This document shows, piece after piece, positions 6,968-13,468 of a DNA stretch of 17,488 nucleotides. Under the pieces are notes generated by a model, which saw nothing but the letters and a program-made list of their open reading frames with translations, was not told where the DNA came from and ran no database searches. A program made the translations under genes and the position numbers. The DNA is from RBG-13-66-14 sp964436465 (GTDB taxonomy: Bacteria; RBG-13-66-14), in NCBI GenBank assembly GCA_964436465.1, contig CAYTCV010000039.1, positions 1-17,488 of the forward strand, in the 5' to 3' direction. How positions within the stretch are numbered: the stretch's first letter is position 1; the number at the start of each line of letters is the position of its first letter.

Positions 6968-7627
6968 CTACGCGTCGCCGAACTGCTCCTTCATCTCCAG
7001 GTAGTTCATGAAGCGCTCGAGGTGCTCCATGGAGTAGACGGTCATATCGTCGCCCTTCAGCTCGAGCACGCGGGCGCGCACCAGCGTGTCCAGAATCTCC
7101 TCCACCTTGGGCTTGGGCAATCCGACCATGCCCACCAGCTCCTTGATGGAGAACTCCTTGTCGAGCTTTATCCCGCCCCCGACCTGCGGATTGCCGTGCT
7201 TCTGCGTCAGGAGCATCAGCGTCCCGGTGACGCGGGAGGAGTTGTCTCGGTAGAGCAGGGTCTTGATTTTCCGGTCGGCCTCACGCAGCCGGTTGGACAT
7301 CTTGCGCAGGATGCGCATGATGAGCTTGGGGTTGGTGGAAATCTGCGACTCGAAAATGTCCGAGGAGAGGACGATGACGCTGGAGTCCTCTACGGCCTTG
7401 GCGGTGGCGGAGCGCGGCTGGTTGTCGATGATGGCCATCTCGCCGAAGAACTCGCCGTCGGTGAGCACCGCCAGGGTGGTCTCGACGTCGCGGCTCATCT
7501 TGGTGATGGCGACCTTGCCGGAGTGGATGATGAACATCTCGTCCCCGATGTCGCCCTCTTTGCAGACGACCTCGCCTTTTTTGAAGGTCTTGCCGAACTT
7601 CTTGAAGACCTCGTCGCTCATGCGCAT
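6968..7627 (-). CDS. CRP/FNR-family regulator with cyclic-nucleotide-binding domain
   Basis: This 219-residue transcription factor starts at the ATG at 7627, which has AAAGGA seven bases upstream. A longer frame to 7750 would run back through the promoter and a palindrome. Residues 15-95 form the cNMP-binding beta-roll. The phosphate-binding cassette FGEMAIIDNQPRSATA (61-76) keeps Glu63, Arg72 and Ser73, the residues that hold the cyclic phosphate, so binding of cAMP or a similar nucleotide is plausible. A long dimerisation helix follows (about 100-126). A winged helix near 155-205 contains KEFSIKELVGMVGLPKPKVEEIL, the recognition-helix region. No Fe-S cysteines are present, arguing against an FNR-type oxygen sensor. 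Target genes are unknown; it is flanked by its own promoter and terminator. Confidence 0.9.
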   Translation of the reverse strand: MRMSDEVFKKFGKTFKKGEVVCKEGDIGDEMFIIHSGKVAITKMSRDVETTLAVLTDGEFFGEMAIIDNQPRSATAKAVEDSSVIVLSSDIFESQISTNPKLIMRILRKMSNRLREADRKIKTLLYRDNSSRVTGTLMLLTQKHGNPQVGGGIKLDKEFSIKELVGMVGLPKPKVEEILDTLVRARVLELKGDDMTVYSMEHLERFMNYLEMKEQFGDA

Positions 7628-7681
7628 GGCGCGGTCCTTTCCCGAAAGAATATTGAAGCCCGCGGCGGGAATGACGCAGGG

Positions 7682-7690
7682 AGTATAGCA
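7682..7690 (-). promoter_or_regulatory. Extended -10 promoter of the CRP-like regulator
   Basis: On the minus strand TGCTATACT matches an extended -10 (TGnTATAAT), which needs little from a -35; none is obvious. The expected transcript start leaves a leader of roughly 50 bases to the ATG at 7627. Confidence 0.55.
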
Positions 7691-7712
7691 CAAAGAGGTC
7701 GTGCCGACTACC

Positions 7713-7780
7713 GTAGGGGCGGGGCTCTGTCCCCGCCCGCGGGCGACCACAGAGGACTCGTCCTACGGGTCGCCCCCTAC
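7713..7780. repeat. Dispersed palindrome, copy 4 (composite, bounded by GTAGGGG/CCCCTAC)
   Basis: Inverted ends are GTAGGGG (7713-7719) and CCCCTAC (7774-7780). Inside are GGGCGGGG/CCCCGCCC (7717-7724 with 7731-7738) and a larger stem GGGCGACC/GGTCGCCC (7741-7748 with 7768-7775). The larger stem encloses AGGAC/GTCCT (7753-7757 with 7760-7764). It lies 2 bases past the thermonuclease stop. Confidence 0.8.
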
Positions 7781-7782
7781 AG

Positions 7783-8265
7783 TCAATCCAGCACGACCCC
7801 CTTCGGCCTTTCCCCCCGGGCGGCGGCTTCGATGTGGTCCCGGAAGCGCTCGTTGGGCGGGATGAAATAGGGCACCGCCAGCCCCTCGTACACCAGGAGC
7901 GGGCAGACCTCGACGCCGTCCACCACGGGGTAGCCCAGCACGCGGCCGTACTTGTCGTAGACGACCCGGTCGAAGTAGAGGGTCACCCACCGCCCGTTAG
8001 TGAGTCGTGTCAGGCGGTCACTGGCCTCCTCGAACCCCGCCTCGCCGCGCTCCGGTGTGTCGATTCCGAGTAGTCTGACCTTGCCGATGACACCGCAGAC
8101 GAAGGTGTCGCCGTCCACAATCCGCTCGACGTAGTACTCGCCGCTTCCGCCGGGCTCCGGTTGGTCGGCCGCAGGCGCGACGTTGGCCAGGATAACCACC
8201 GCCGCGGCGGCGATTAACACGACGCCGAATATCAGCCGACCGCGGCTTTTCGGTTCTTTCTCCAT
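7783..8265 (-). CDS. Membrane-anchored staphylococcal-nuclease-like (thermonuclease) protein
   Basis: This 160-residue protein has an N-terminal hydrophobic segment at about residues 11-33, either a signal anchor or an uncleaved signal. An SNase domain follows. Catalytic and calcium positions of micrococcal nuclease are recognisable: Asp53 in DGDT, Arg64 in VRLLGID, Asp69 and Glu72 in IDTPE, and Arg108 in YGRVLGY. These correspond to Asp21, Arg35, Asp40, Glu43 and Arg87. The family cleaves DNA and RNA with calcium outside the cytoplasm. The catalytic set looks complete, so activity is expected, with the domain facing the periplasm or exterior. The ATG lies 4 bases past the endonuclease III stop, so the two are probably co-transcribed. 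A role in nutrient scavenging or DNA turnover is inference. Confidence 0.88.
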   Translation of the reverse strand: MEKEPKSRGRLIFGVVLIAAAAVVILANVAPAADQPEPGGSGEYYVERIVDGDTFVCGVIGKVRLLGIDTPERGEAGFEEASDRLTRLTNGRWVTLYFDRVVYDKYGRVLGYPVVDGVEVCPLLVYEGLAVPYFIPPNERFRDHIEAAARGERPKGVVLD

Positions 8266-8269
8266 TTTT

Positions 8270-8983
8270 TCAGCGCGAGCGGACGACCCCCACCCGGGGG
8301 CAGCACACCGCCACCGGGCAGTCGGAACAGTGGGGGGAGATGGGCTGGCAGCGGTTGCGACCGAAGACCACCAGCAGCGAGTTCAGCGGAATCCAGTATT
8401 TGGGGGGGAGCTTCTCCCGCAGCGCCAGCTCCGTCCGGTCCGGAGTCTTGGTCCGCACGTAGCCCCAGCGGTTCACCACGCGGTGGACGTGGGTGTCCAC
8501 GCATATTCCCGGCTTGCCGTGGCCCACGGTGACGACGAGGTTGGCGGTCTTGCGCCCCACGCCCCGGAGCTCGACCAGCTCCTCGACGGTGTCGGGCACG
8601 CGGCCGCCGTAATCTTCGAAAATTTTCCGGCTCACGTCGCGGATGGTCTCACCCTTGCGGTTGTAGAAGCCCGCGGGGTAGATGGTCCGGGCGATGAGGC
8701 CGGGGTCGAGGCGGGCCATCCCCTCCGGCGTGTCGGCCAGCTTGAACAGGCGCTCGGTGGCGGGGCCGGTGACCTCGTCCTTGGTGCGCAGGCTGATGAG
8801 ACAGCCGACGAGGACGCGGAAGGGCGCGTTTTTGCGGGTATTTTCAGGGGCGGGGTGGTAGGCGTCGGGGTCCAGCGGCGGCGGGCCCTGCCAGCGGCCC
8901 TCCCGGTCCACGGTGAGCGGCTTCTCCCCGGAGACCTCCCGGGCGACCAGGGCCAGGACTTGGGCGATGTCGAAGGGCTTCAT
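8270..8983 (-). CDS. nth: Endonuclease III-family DNA glycosylase/AP lyase
   Basis: This 237-residue HhH-GPD protein removes oxidised pyrimidines in base excision repair. The helix-hairpin-helix VEELVELRGVGRKTANLVV (133-151) carries the catalytic Lys145. The catalytic Asp163 is in VDTHVHRVVNRWG. Four C-terminal cysteines (212, 219, 222, 228) have the C-x6-C-x2-C-x5-C spacing of the [4Fe-4S] loop. The N-terminus is about 25-30 residues longer than E. coli Nth. The strand that usually reads LSxQTxD is LISLRTKD here (62-69), with Arg instead of the base-intercalating Gln. A tRNA terminator ends one base before the ATG, leaving no ordinary ribosome site. An in-frame GTG at codon 25 is an alternative start. 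Confidence 0.92.
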   Translation of the reverse strand: MKPFDIAQVLALVAREVSGEKPLTVDREGRWQGPPPLDPDAYHPAPENTRKNAPFRVLVGCLISLRTKDEVTGPATERLFKLADTPEGMARLDPGLIARTIYPAGFYNRKGETIRDVSRKIFEDYGGRVPDTVEELVELRGVGRKTANLVVTVGHGKPGICVDTHVHRVVNRWGYVRTKTPDRTELALREKLPPKYWIPLNSLLVVFGRNRCQPISPHCSDCPVAVCCPRVGVVRSR

Positions 8984-8984
8984 G

Positions 8985-9009
8985 AAAAAGGGAGACGCCG
9001 CCGTCTCCC
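8985..9009 (-). terminator. Rho-independent terminator of tRNA-Lys, abutting the nth start
   Basis: GGGAGACG (8990-8997) and CGTCTCCC (9002-9009) form a perfect 8-bp stem with a 4-base loop. On the minus strand five T follow (8989-8985), then C and the nth ATG. It is 60 bases downstream of the tRNA 3' end. Confidence 0.75.
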
Positions 9010-9068
9010 GAGGTGTCGCATCCCGCCGGTCATGGTGAACTTCGCCACGAGCGCCCCGGCGGCTCTCG

Positions 9069-9144
<76 letters not shown>

Positions 9145-9152
9145 GCGGGGGT

Positions 9153-9182
9153 AATGTATCTCATCGGACCGGCGGCTGTCAA
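9153..9182 (-). promoter_or_regulatory. Sigma70-type promoter for tRNA-Lys
   Basis: On the minus strand a perfect TTGACA (9182-9177) overlaps the surE stop codon. After 18 bases comes TACATT (9158-9153). Transcription would begin only a few bases before the tRNA. Confidence 0.5.
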
Positions 9183-9979
9183 CCTTCCGGGAGCCCGTCC
9201 AGCTCCCAGTCCCGCATCCGGTCGAAGAGCGCGGCGTCGTTCAGGTCGAGGTCGAGCGGCGTGACGGAGACGAAGCCGTCCCGGACGGCGCGGTGGTCCA
9301 GCTCCGGGTCGTCGTCGTCGGTGTCGGACATCGGGCCGCGCAGAAGCCAGCCGCCGGTTTCCGCGTCCGGCTCGTAGCGGGTGCGGAATCCGAAGCGGCC
9401 CTGGCGCGTGATTTTTATCCCCCGCAGCTCGGCGGGCGGAAGGTCGGGGATGTTCACGTTGAGGCAGGCGTCCGGCGGCATCCCCCGTTCGAGGGCGGTC
9501 CGTGCCAATCGGGCGGCGAGGCGGGCGGCAAACTCCAGCGACCCGTCCTCGGCGGATTCGCCGGGCGGATTGCCGTAGCGGCCCAGGCTGACGGCGATGG
9601 CGGGGACGCCCATCATGGCGCCTTCCAGCGCCGCGCCCACCGTCCCGGAGTAGAAGATATGGGTCGAGAGGTTCAGACCCCGGTTGACGCCCGAGAGGAC
9701 CAGGTCCGGCCGTCCCGCGTCGCAGAGGTTCGACAGGGCGAACTTGACGCAGTCGGCGGGCGAGCCTTCGACGGCCCAGGCTTCGATGCCGGGGGCGAGG
9801 GAAATCCGCTCGACGAGAATCGGCCGGCCGATGGTGATGGAGTGCCCGGCGCCGGAGCGCTCGGACGTCGGGGCGCAGACCAGCACCCCGCCCAGCGGCA
9901 TGAGCTCCCGCGCCAGGGCCGGGAGCCCCTCGGCGTGGACGCCGTCGTCGTTGGACACGAGGAAGAGAGGCCTATTCAT
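9179..9979 (-). CDS. surE: 5'/3'-nucleotidase SurE (copy A)
   Basis: This 266-residue metal-dependent phosphatase dephosphorylates nucleoside 5' and 3' monophosphates. It has the SurE N-terminal metal site SNDDGV (Asp11, Asp12), the ERSGAGHSIT loop with Ser42, the SGVNRGLNL metal-ligand Asn99, and YSGTVGAALEGAMMGVPAIAVS, which is close to the family consensus. The ATG at 9979 is preferred; a GTG one codon earlier (9982) is equally possible. Either start overlaps the end of the second surE copy, so the two are translated from one message. It is the more canonical of the pair. A promoter for tRNA-Lys overlaps its stop codon. Confidence 0.93.
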   Translation of the reverse strand: MNRPLFLVSNDDGVHAEGLPALARELMPLGGVLVCAPTSERSGAGHSITIGRPILVERISLAPGIEAWAVEGSPADCVKFALSNLCDAGRPDLVLSGVNRGLNLSTHIFYSGTVGAALEGAMMGVPAIAVSLGRYGNPPGESAEDGSLEFAARLAARLARTALERGMPPDACLNVNIPDLPPAELRGIKITRQGRFGFRTRYEPDAETGGWLLRGPMSDTDDDDPELDHRAVRDGFVSVTPLDLDLNDAALFDRMRDWELDGLPEG

Positions 9980-10736
9980 CACTATCCGCGACCTTCCAGC
10001 ACGGGTTCGCGCAGCCGGTATCCAGGCGGGAGAGCGAGGCGTAACCGGCGAGGACGGCGGCGACGTCGCTCCCCGGGCGCTGGTCTTCGGGGAGGTCGTC
10101 GTAGCCGTAGAGGCTGACCCCTCCGGGCTCCTTGCGGAAACCGACGGCGGTGACCATGTCCCCCGGCACGGTTTCCCGGAGGCCGAGCACCGGGCCGTGC
10201 GCCCCGGCGGGGACGTTCAGGTTCAGGAACCGGCCGGGCTCCATCCCGGCCGCGAGAATTTTTTCCGCGACCCGGGCCCCCCAGTCCGCGGCCCGTCGCA
10301 GGTCCCCCTCCTCCGGCCTCCCCCAGTGGCCGGAGCCGTCCAGGGAGCCGGAGGAGACGGCCAGGGAGGGTATGCCCCACAGCGCCGCGTCCCGGGCCGC
10401 GCCCACCGTTCCCGAATAGTGGAGGTCCGAGGCCAGGTTCAAACCGTGGTTGATTCCCACCACGACCAGGTCCGGCGGCGGGGAGCCCATCCGCACCAGG
10501 CCGTATCGGACGCAGTCCACCGGGAAACCGGCCAGGACGGTGGCTTCGAGCCCGTTGAACAGGCGCTTTTTTCCGACGGCCAGTACGCCGTGGAAGGAGC
10601 CGGCCATGGACGAACCGGAACGCGGCCCGTCGGGCGCCACCACGGTCAGCTCGCCCAGCCCGGCGAGCGCCTCGGCCAGAATCGCCAGCCCCGGGTAGTC
10701 CACCCCGTCGTCGTTGGTCAAAAGGAGCCGTTTCAC
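9972..10736 (-). CDS. SurE-family nucleotidase (copy B)
   Basis: This 254-residue SurE paralogue starts with GTG at 10736, one base after the stop of the upstream membrane-protein gene. Family landmarks are TNDDGVDYPGL (Asp9, Asp10), the loop APDGPRSGSS with Ser40, VVGINHGLN with Asn96, and YSGTVGAARDAALWGIPSLAVS. The catalytic metal residues are therefore kept. The substrate loop differs: SGSSMAGSFHG replaces the usual SGxGxSIT. The C-terminal portion (about 165-254) also differs from copy A and ends CANPCWKV with two cysteines. It may act on a different phosphomonoester or form a mixed oligomer with copy A. Its stop lies inside the start of copy A (8-base overlap with the ATG). No strong ribosome site is visible, so coupling to the preceding gene is likely. 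Confidence 0.88.
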   Translation of the reverse strand: MKRLLLTNDDGVDYPGLAILAEALAGLGELTVVAPDGPRSGSSMAGSFHGVLAVGKKRLFNGLEATVLAGFPVDCVRYGLVRMGSPPPDLVVVGINHGLNLASDLHYSGTVGAARDAALWGIPSLAVSSGSLDGSGHWGRPEEGDLRRAADWGARVAEKILAAGMEPGRFLNLNVPAGAHGPVLGLRETVPGDMVTAVGFRKEPGGVSLYGYDDLPEDQRPGSDVAAVLAGYASLSRLDTGCANPCWKVADSDE

Positions 10737-10737
10737 G

Positions 10738-11109
10738 TCAGGCTACCGTCTGCTTAGCCACGACCAGCCACACACCGGCGATGATGAGGACGAATCCCGC
10801 CACCTGCCACCAGGTGATGGATTCTTTGAGCATCAGGGCGCTGACCAGGATGACGATGGCGAAGCCCACGGAGGTGAAGACGGGATAGGCCACGGAGAGG
10901 TTCATCTTCGACAGCACGTAGGTGTAGAAGACCAGGGCGGCGGCGAAGCTGGCCAGGCCGCCCCACAGCCAGCCGCTCCCGAGCATCCCCCTGACGTAGG
11001 ACCCGAGGCCCAGGGTGTCCAGCGTGCCGATGCCGCGCATCGCCACCTTCATCAGAATGTTGGCCCCGGCGTTGAAGACGATGCCCAGGGCGAGCGCCAG
11101 GTAGGTCAT
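10738..11109 (-). CDS. Small four-helix membrane transporter, SMR/EamA-like (DMT superfamily)
   Basis: This 123-residue protein consists of four predicted transmembrane helices, the size of a small multidrug resistance unit. The start is the ATG at 11109, with GAGGTG five bases upstream. Helix 1 is TYLALALGIVFNAGANILMK, and the last helix is WWQVAGFVLIIAGVWLVVA. The segment AYPVFTSVGFAIVILVSALMLKE is the conserved third-helix and loop region of the superfamily. Aligned on the LMK at the end of helix 1, the essential Glu14 of EmrE is replaced by Asn, so proton-coupled drug export of the EmrE type is unlikely. A flippase or metabolite carrier similar to single-domain EamA proteins fits better (inference). 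It is first in an operon with two surE genes. Confidence 0.82.
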   Translation of the reverse strand: MTYLALALGIVFNAGANILMKVAMRGIGTLDTLGLGSYVRGMLGSGWLWGGLASFAAALVFYTYVLSKMNLSVAYPVFTSVGFAIVILVSALMLKESITWWQVAGFVLIIAGVWLVVAKQTVA

Positions 11110-11141
11110 GGTCACCTCACGGGTGGTGTTCAGTCCGCAAG

Positions 11142-11147
11142 ATTGTA
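11142..11147 (-). promoter_or_regulatory. Possible -10 box for the SMR-like/surE operon
   Basis: TACAAT on the minus strand lies about 33 bases before the ATG at 11109. No good -35 is seen at 16-18 bases, so this is tentative. Confidence 0.3.
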
Positions 11148-11206
11148 CCTCATCCGGCGCCCGAATGGGGTCGGCGGCGTCCGAGCCCCCTCCCTTCCCC
11201 AGGCGC

Positions 11207-11235
11207 TTGACTTGGCCCCCTCCCGACACTATAAT
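11207..11235 (+). promoter_or_regulatory. Strong sigma70-type promoter for tRNA-Leu
   Basis: TTGACT (11207-11212), 17 bases, then a perfect TATAAT (11230-11235). The tRNA begins 12 bases later, as expected for a short leader. Confidence 0.85.
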
Positions 11236-11247
11236 GCCCCTCTCGGA

Positions 11248-11334
11248 GCCGAAGTGGCGGAATTGGCAGACGCGCTAGATTCAGGGTCTAGTGGGGTTCG
11301 CCTCGTGGGGGTTCGAGTCCCCCCTTCGGCACCA
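11248..11334 (+). tRNA. tRNA-Leu, anticodon CAG, CCA encoded
   Basis: The acceptor stem GCCGAAG (11248-11254) pairs with CTTCGGC (11324-11330), followed by discriminator A and CCA. The anticodon stem CTAGA/TCTAG encloses TTCAGGG, giving anticodon CAG, which reads CUG (Leu). The long variable arm (TGGGGTTCGCCTCG region) is typical of a class II tRNA. The T arm contains GGTTCGAGTCC. Total 87 bases. Confidence 0.95.
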
Positions 11335-11390
11335 CCGGCTGGCAGCCGGGGGCAGTACCGCGGGAAGAGTTGTCTGTGGTCGAGAGGTTG

Positions 11391-11410
11391 CCGCCGCGAG
11401 TGGGCGGTTT
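11391..11410 (+). terminator. Possible tRNA-Leu terminator, cut by the assembly gap
   Basis: CCGCC (11391-11395) and GGCGG (11403-11407) form a short stem followed by TTT, after which the known sequence stops at the N run. A longer T tract may lie inside the gap. Confidence 0.35.
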
Positions 11411-11510
11411 NNNNNNNNNNNNNNNNNNNNNNNNNNNNNNNNNNNNNNNNNNNNNNNNNNNNNNNNNNNNNNNNNNNNNNNNNNNNNNNNNNNNNNNNNN
11501 NNNNNNNNNN
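11411..11510. other. Assembly gap, exactly 100 N
   Basis: One hundred consecutive N is the usual placeholder for a scaffold join of unknown length. The real distance between tRNA-Leu and the TPR gene is therefore unknown and other genes could be missing here. The flanks (11335-11410 and 11511-11540) show no coding frame I would support. Confidence 0.95.
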
Positions 11511-11540
11511 GGACCGGAACGCGGTCACCCCCCGCAGGGG

Positions 11541-11569
11541 TGGCAATGTCCGCCGTTTGACGGTATACT
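11541..11569 (+). promoter_or_regulatory. Possible promoter for the TPR/coiled-coil gene
   Basis: TATACT (11564-11569) is a good -10, but the only -35 at 17 bases is the weak TGGCAA (11541-11546). The start codon lies 51 bases downstream. Confidence 0.35.
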
Positions 11570-11620
11570 TACACAAACGGGGCTGCCCCGCACTAAAACC
11601 CTGAAAGGCCGGAGGGTCGG

Positions 11621-13468
11621 ATGGTCATGCCTTTCAAACGGATTTGCGCGATTCTTTTGGTCCTGGGCGCGTTCAGCCTCTCGACGGCGGATTCCCTGGA
11701 ACGGGCCCAGCAGCTCGTGTACCAGGCCAGCGAAAAGCTGGACGCCATCGAGTCGGCCCTGGCCGTAGCCGCCGAGGAGCGCGCCGCCGGGAACCACGAC
11801 AAGGCCCTGGACGCCCTCAAGCTCATCGAGCGCGACGTGCGAGCCATCCAGAACGGCGAGCAGCGCGTCCGGGAGGCCATCGAGGACGCCCGGAACAATC
11901 CGCCCGTCTTCCCCGCTCCCGAGGAGGGCGAGGACGACCCGAAAATCAAGTACGAGGAGGACCTGTACCGCCTCGGCGAAATCGCCGGCTGGCAGGTGAC
12001 CACCGCCCAAATCAGGCTGGCCGAGTGCCACTTCTACTCGGCCATGAACTACCTGGGCCTCATGCACCAGCTCTACGCCGGCGACGGCCTGCCCGAGAAC
12101 CCCAGCGTGGACGACGAAGTGGCGCTGGTCCAGGATAAGCTGAACCGCCTGCGCACCAGCGCCGGAAACGGCGAGCAGGCCAAGCGCCTGGCTAAGCAGG
12201 CCGAGGATGCGCTGGCCACGGCCCGCGACCTCCTGCCCTCCGAGGGGGACCCCGTCCTCGAGGCCAACCTGGATAACCTCCAGCCCCAGGTGGTTGACCT
12301 CCAGTCGCTCATCGACCAGGAAATCGCCGACACCATCGAGAATCAGGCGCACGCCCAGGTGGAGCTCGGGCTGGTCCTGTTGAAGGACCGCCGCTACTCC
12401 CAGGCGCTGCGCGAAATCCAGAAGGCGGAGACCTACGTCCCCGGCTACGAGCTCGTTCCGCGCGCCACCGCCGAGGTGAACTACGTCCAGGGCCTGGAAT
12501 ACCTGGAGGGCTCACAGGACAAGCGCGCCGAGGGTGCGTTCCTCGAGGCGCTCAAGTACGACGCCCGCCACTACGGCGCCAACCTGGAGCTGGGGAAGCT
12601 CAAGCTGAAGACCGGCGACCCCGCCGCGGCGGCCGATTACCTGACCCAGGCCGTGCAGATAAAGCCCGAGCAGGGGGCGGGGCACTTCTTCCTGGCCCTG
12701 GCCCTCGTCGCTCAGGGGAAGCAGCGGGACGCCCTGGACTCCTTCGAGCGGGCGGCCGACCTGGGGTACGGCGTGGACGCCTTCCGGGAGTGGGGGCTTG
12801 CCTGGGAGACGCTGGGCGACCCGGGGGAGGCCATCGACGTTTACGAGGACGGAATCCGCCAGGGCGGCGACTCCGACATGGTGCTGACCGCGCACCTGTC
12901 CTACCTCTACGCCCTGGAGGACGAGGAGGACTCCACGGCGGTCCGGCTGGCGCAGGGGGCCATCGACGGCGGCGGGCCCCTCGAGTTCGCCTGGCCCGCC
13001 CTGGTGCTGGCCAACTACAACGCCGACCGGTACTCCGTGGCCGTGGAGAAGGCGGACGAGGCGCTGGCCGCCCTGCCCGCGGGATTCTCCGCCGCCCGGG
13101 CCGTGATTTATTACGCCAAGGCCGCGTCGGAGTACGAGATGGACGATTTCGCCGCCGCCCGTACAACCCTTGACCAGTCGCCCCCGGACGTTCCGGAGGC
13201 CCTAAAGCGGGACTTCGACAAGCTCAAGAGCAACGTCCTGGATTCGCTCACCCGGGGCGTGGACAAGGAAAAACGCGACCTGGAGAACGAGCGCGAAAAG
13301 CTTCAGGACCAGCGCAAAGTCCTGGAGAAGGACCTGGAAAAGCCCGACGCGGACGCCGCCTCCATCCGGGAAAAGATGGCGGAGGTGGACGCGAGGCTGG
13401 CCGAAATCGAGGCCCGGCTCAGGGAGCTGGAGACCGAGCGCGGTTCCCTGCAGGAGCGCGGCGAGTAA
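11621..13468 (+). CDS. Secreted TPR protein with C-terminal coiled coil
   Basis: This 615-residue protein begins with the Sec signal MVMPFKRICAILLVLGAFSLSTADS. GGAGG lies five bases before the ATG at 11621; a second ATG two codons on is equally usable. Residues about 25-100 and 180-220 are charged helices. From about 240 to 520, TPR-like units follow each other: VELGLVLLKDRRYSQALREI, VNYVQGLEYLEGSQDKRAEG, ANLELGKLKLKTGDPAAAAD, HFFLALALVAQGKQRDALDS and WGLAWETLGDPGEAIDVYE. The last 70 residues (from GVDKEKRDLENEREKLQDQ) form a heptad-rich coiled coil. No catalytic domain is present, so this looks like a periplasmic scaffold or assembly factor. Its TAA overlaps the ATG of the next gene (TAATG), linking it functionally to an Lgt-like membrane protein. 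Confidence 0.85.
   Translation: MVMPFKRICAILLVLGAFSLSTADSLERAQQLVYQASEKLDAIESALAVAAEERAAGNHDKALDALKLIERDVRAIQNGEQRVREAIEDARNNPPVFPAPEEGEDDPKIKYEEDLYRLGEIAGWQVTTAQIRLAECHFYSAMNYLGLMHQLYAGDGLPENPSVDDEVALVQDKLNRLRTSAGNGEQAKRLAKQAEDALATARDLLPSEGDPVLEANLDNLQPQVVDLQSLIDQEIADTIENQAHAQVELGLVLLKDRRYSQALREIQKAETYVPGYELVPRATAEVNYVQGLEYLEGSQDKRAEGAFLEALKYDARHYGANLELGKLKLKTGDPAAAADYLTQAVQIKPEQGAGHFFLALALVAQGKQRDALDSFERAADLGYGVDAFREWGLAWETLGDPGEAIDVYEDGIRQGGDSDMVLTAHLSYLYALEDEEDSTAVRLAQGAIDGGGPLEFAWPALVLANYNADRYSVAVEKADEALAALPAGFSAARAVIYYAKAASEYEMDDFAAARTTLDQSPPDVPEALKRDFDKLKSNVLDSLTRGVDKEKRDLENEREKLQDQRKVLEKDLEKPDADAASIREKMAEVDARLAEIEARLRELETERGSLQERGE

Noticed and set aside
7628..7750. 41-residue N-terminal extension of the CRP-like protein
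   Set aside because: It would be translated through the extended -10 promoter and part of palindrome copy 4; the ATG at 7627 has a good ribosome site and fits the family start.
6875..7870. 331-codon plus-strand frame across the CRP-like gene and its palindrome
   Set aside because: Antisense to a clear cNMP-binding regulator and crosses its terminator and promoter.
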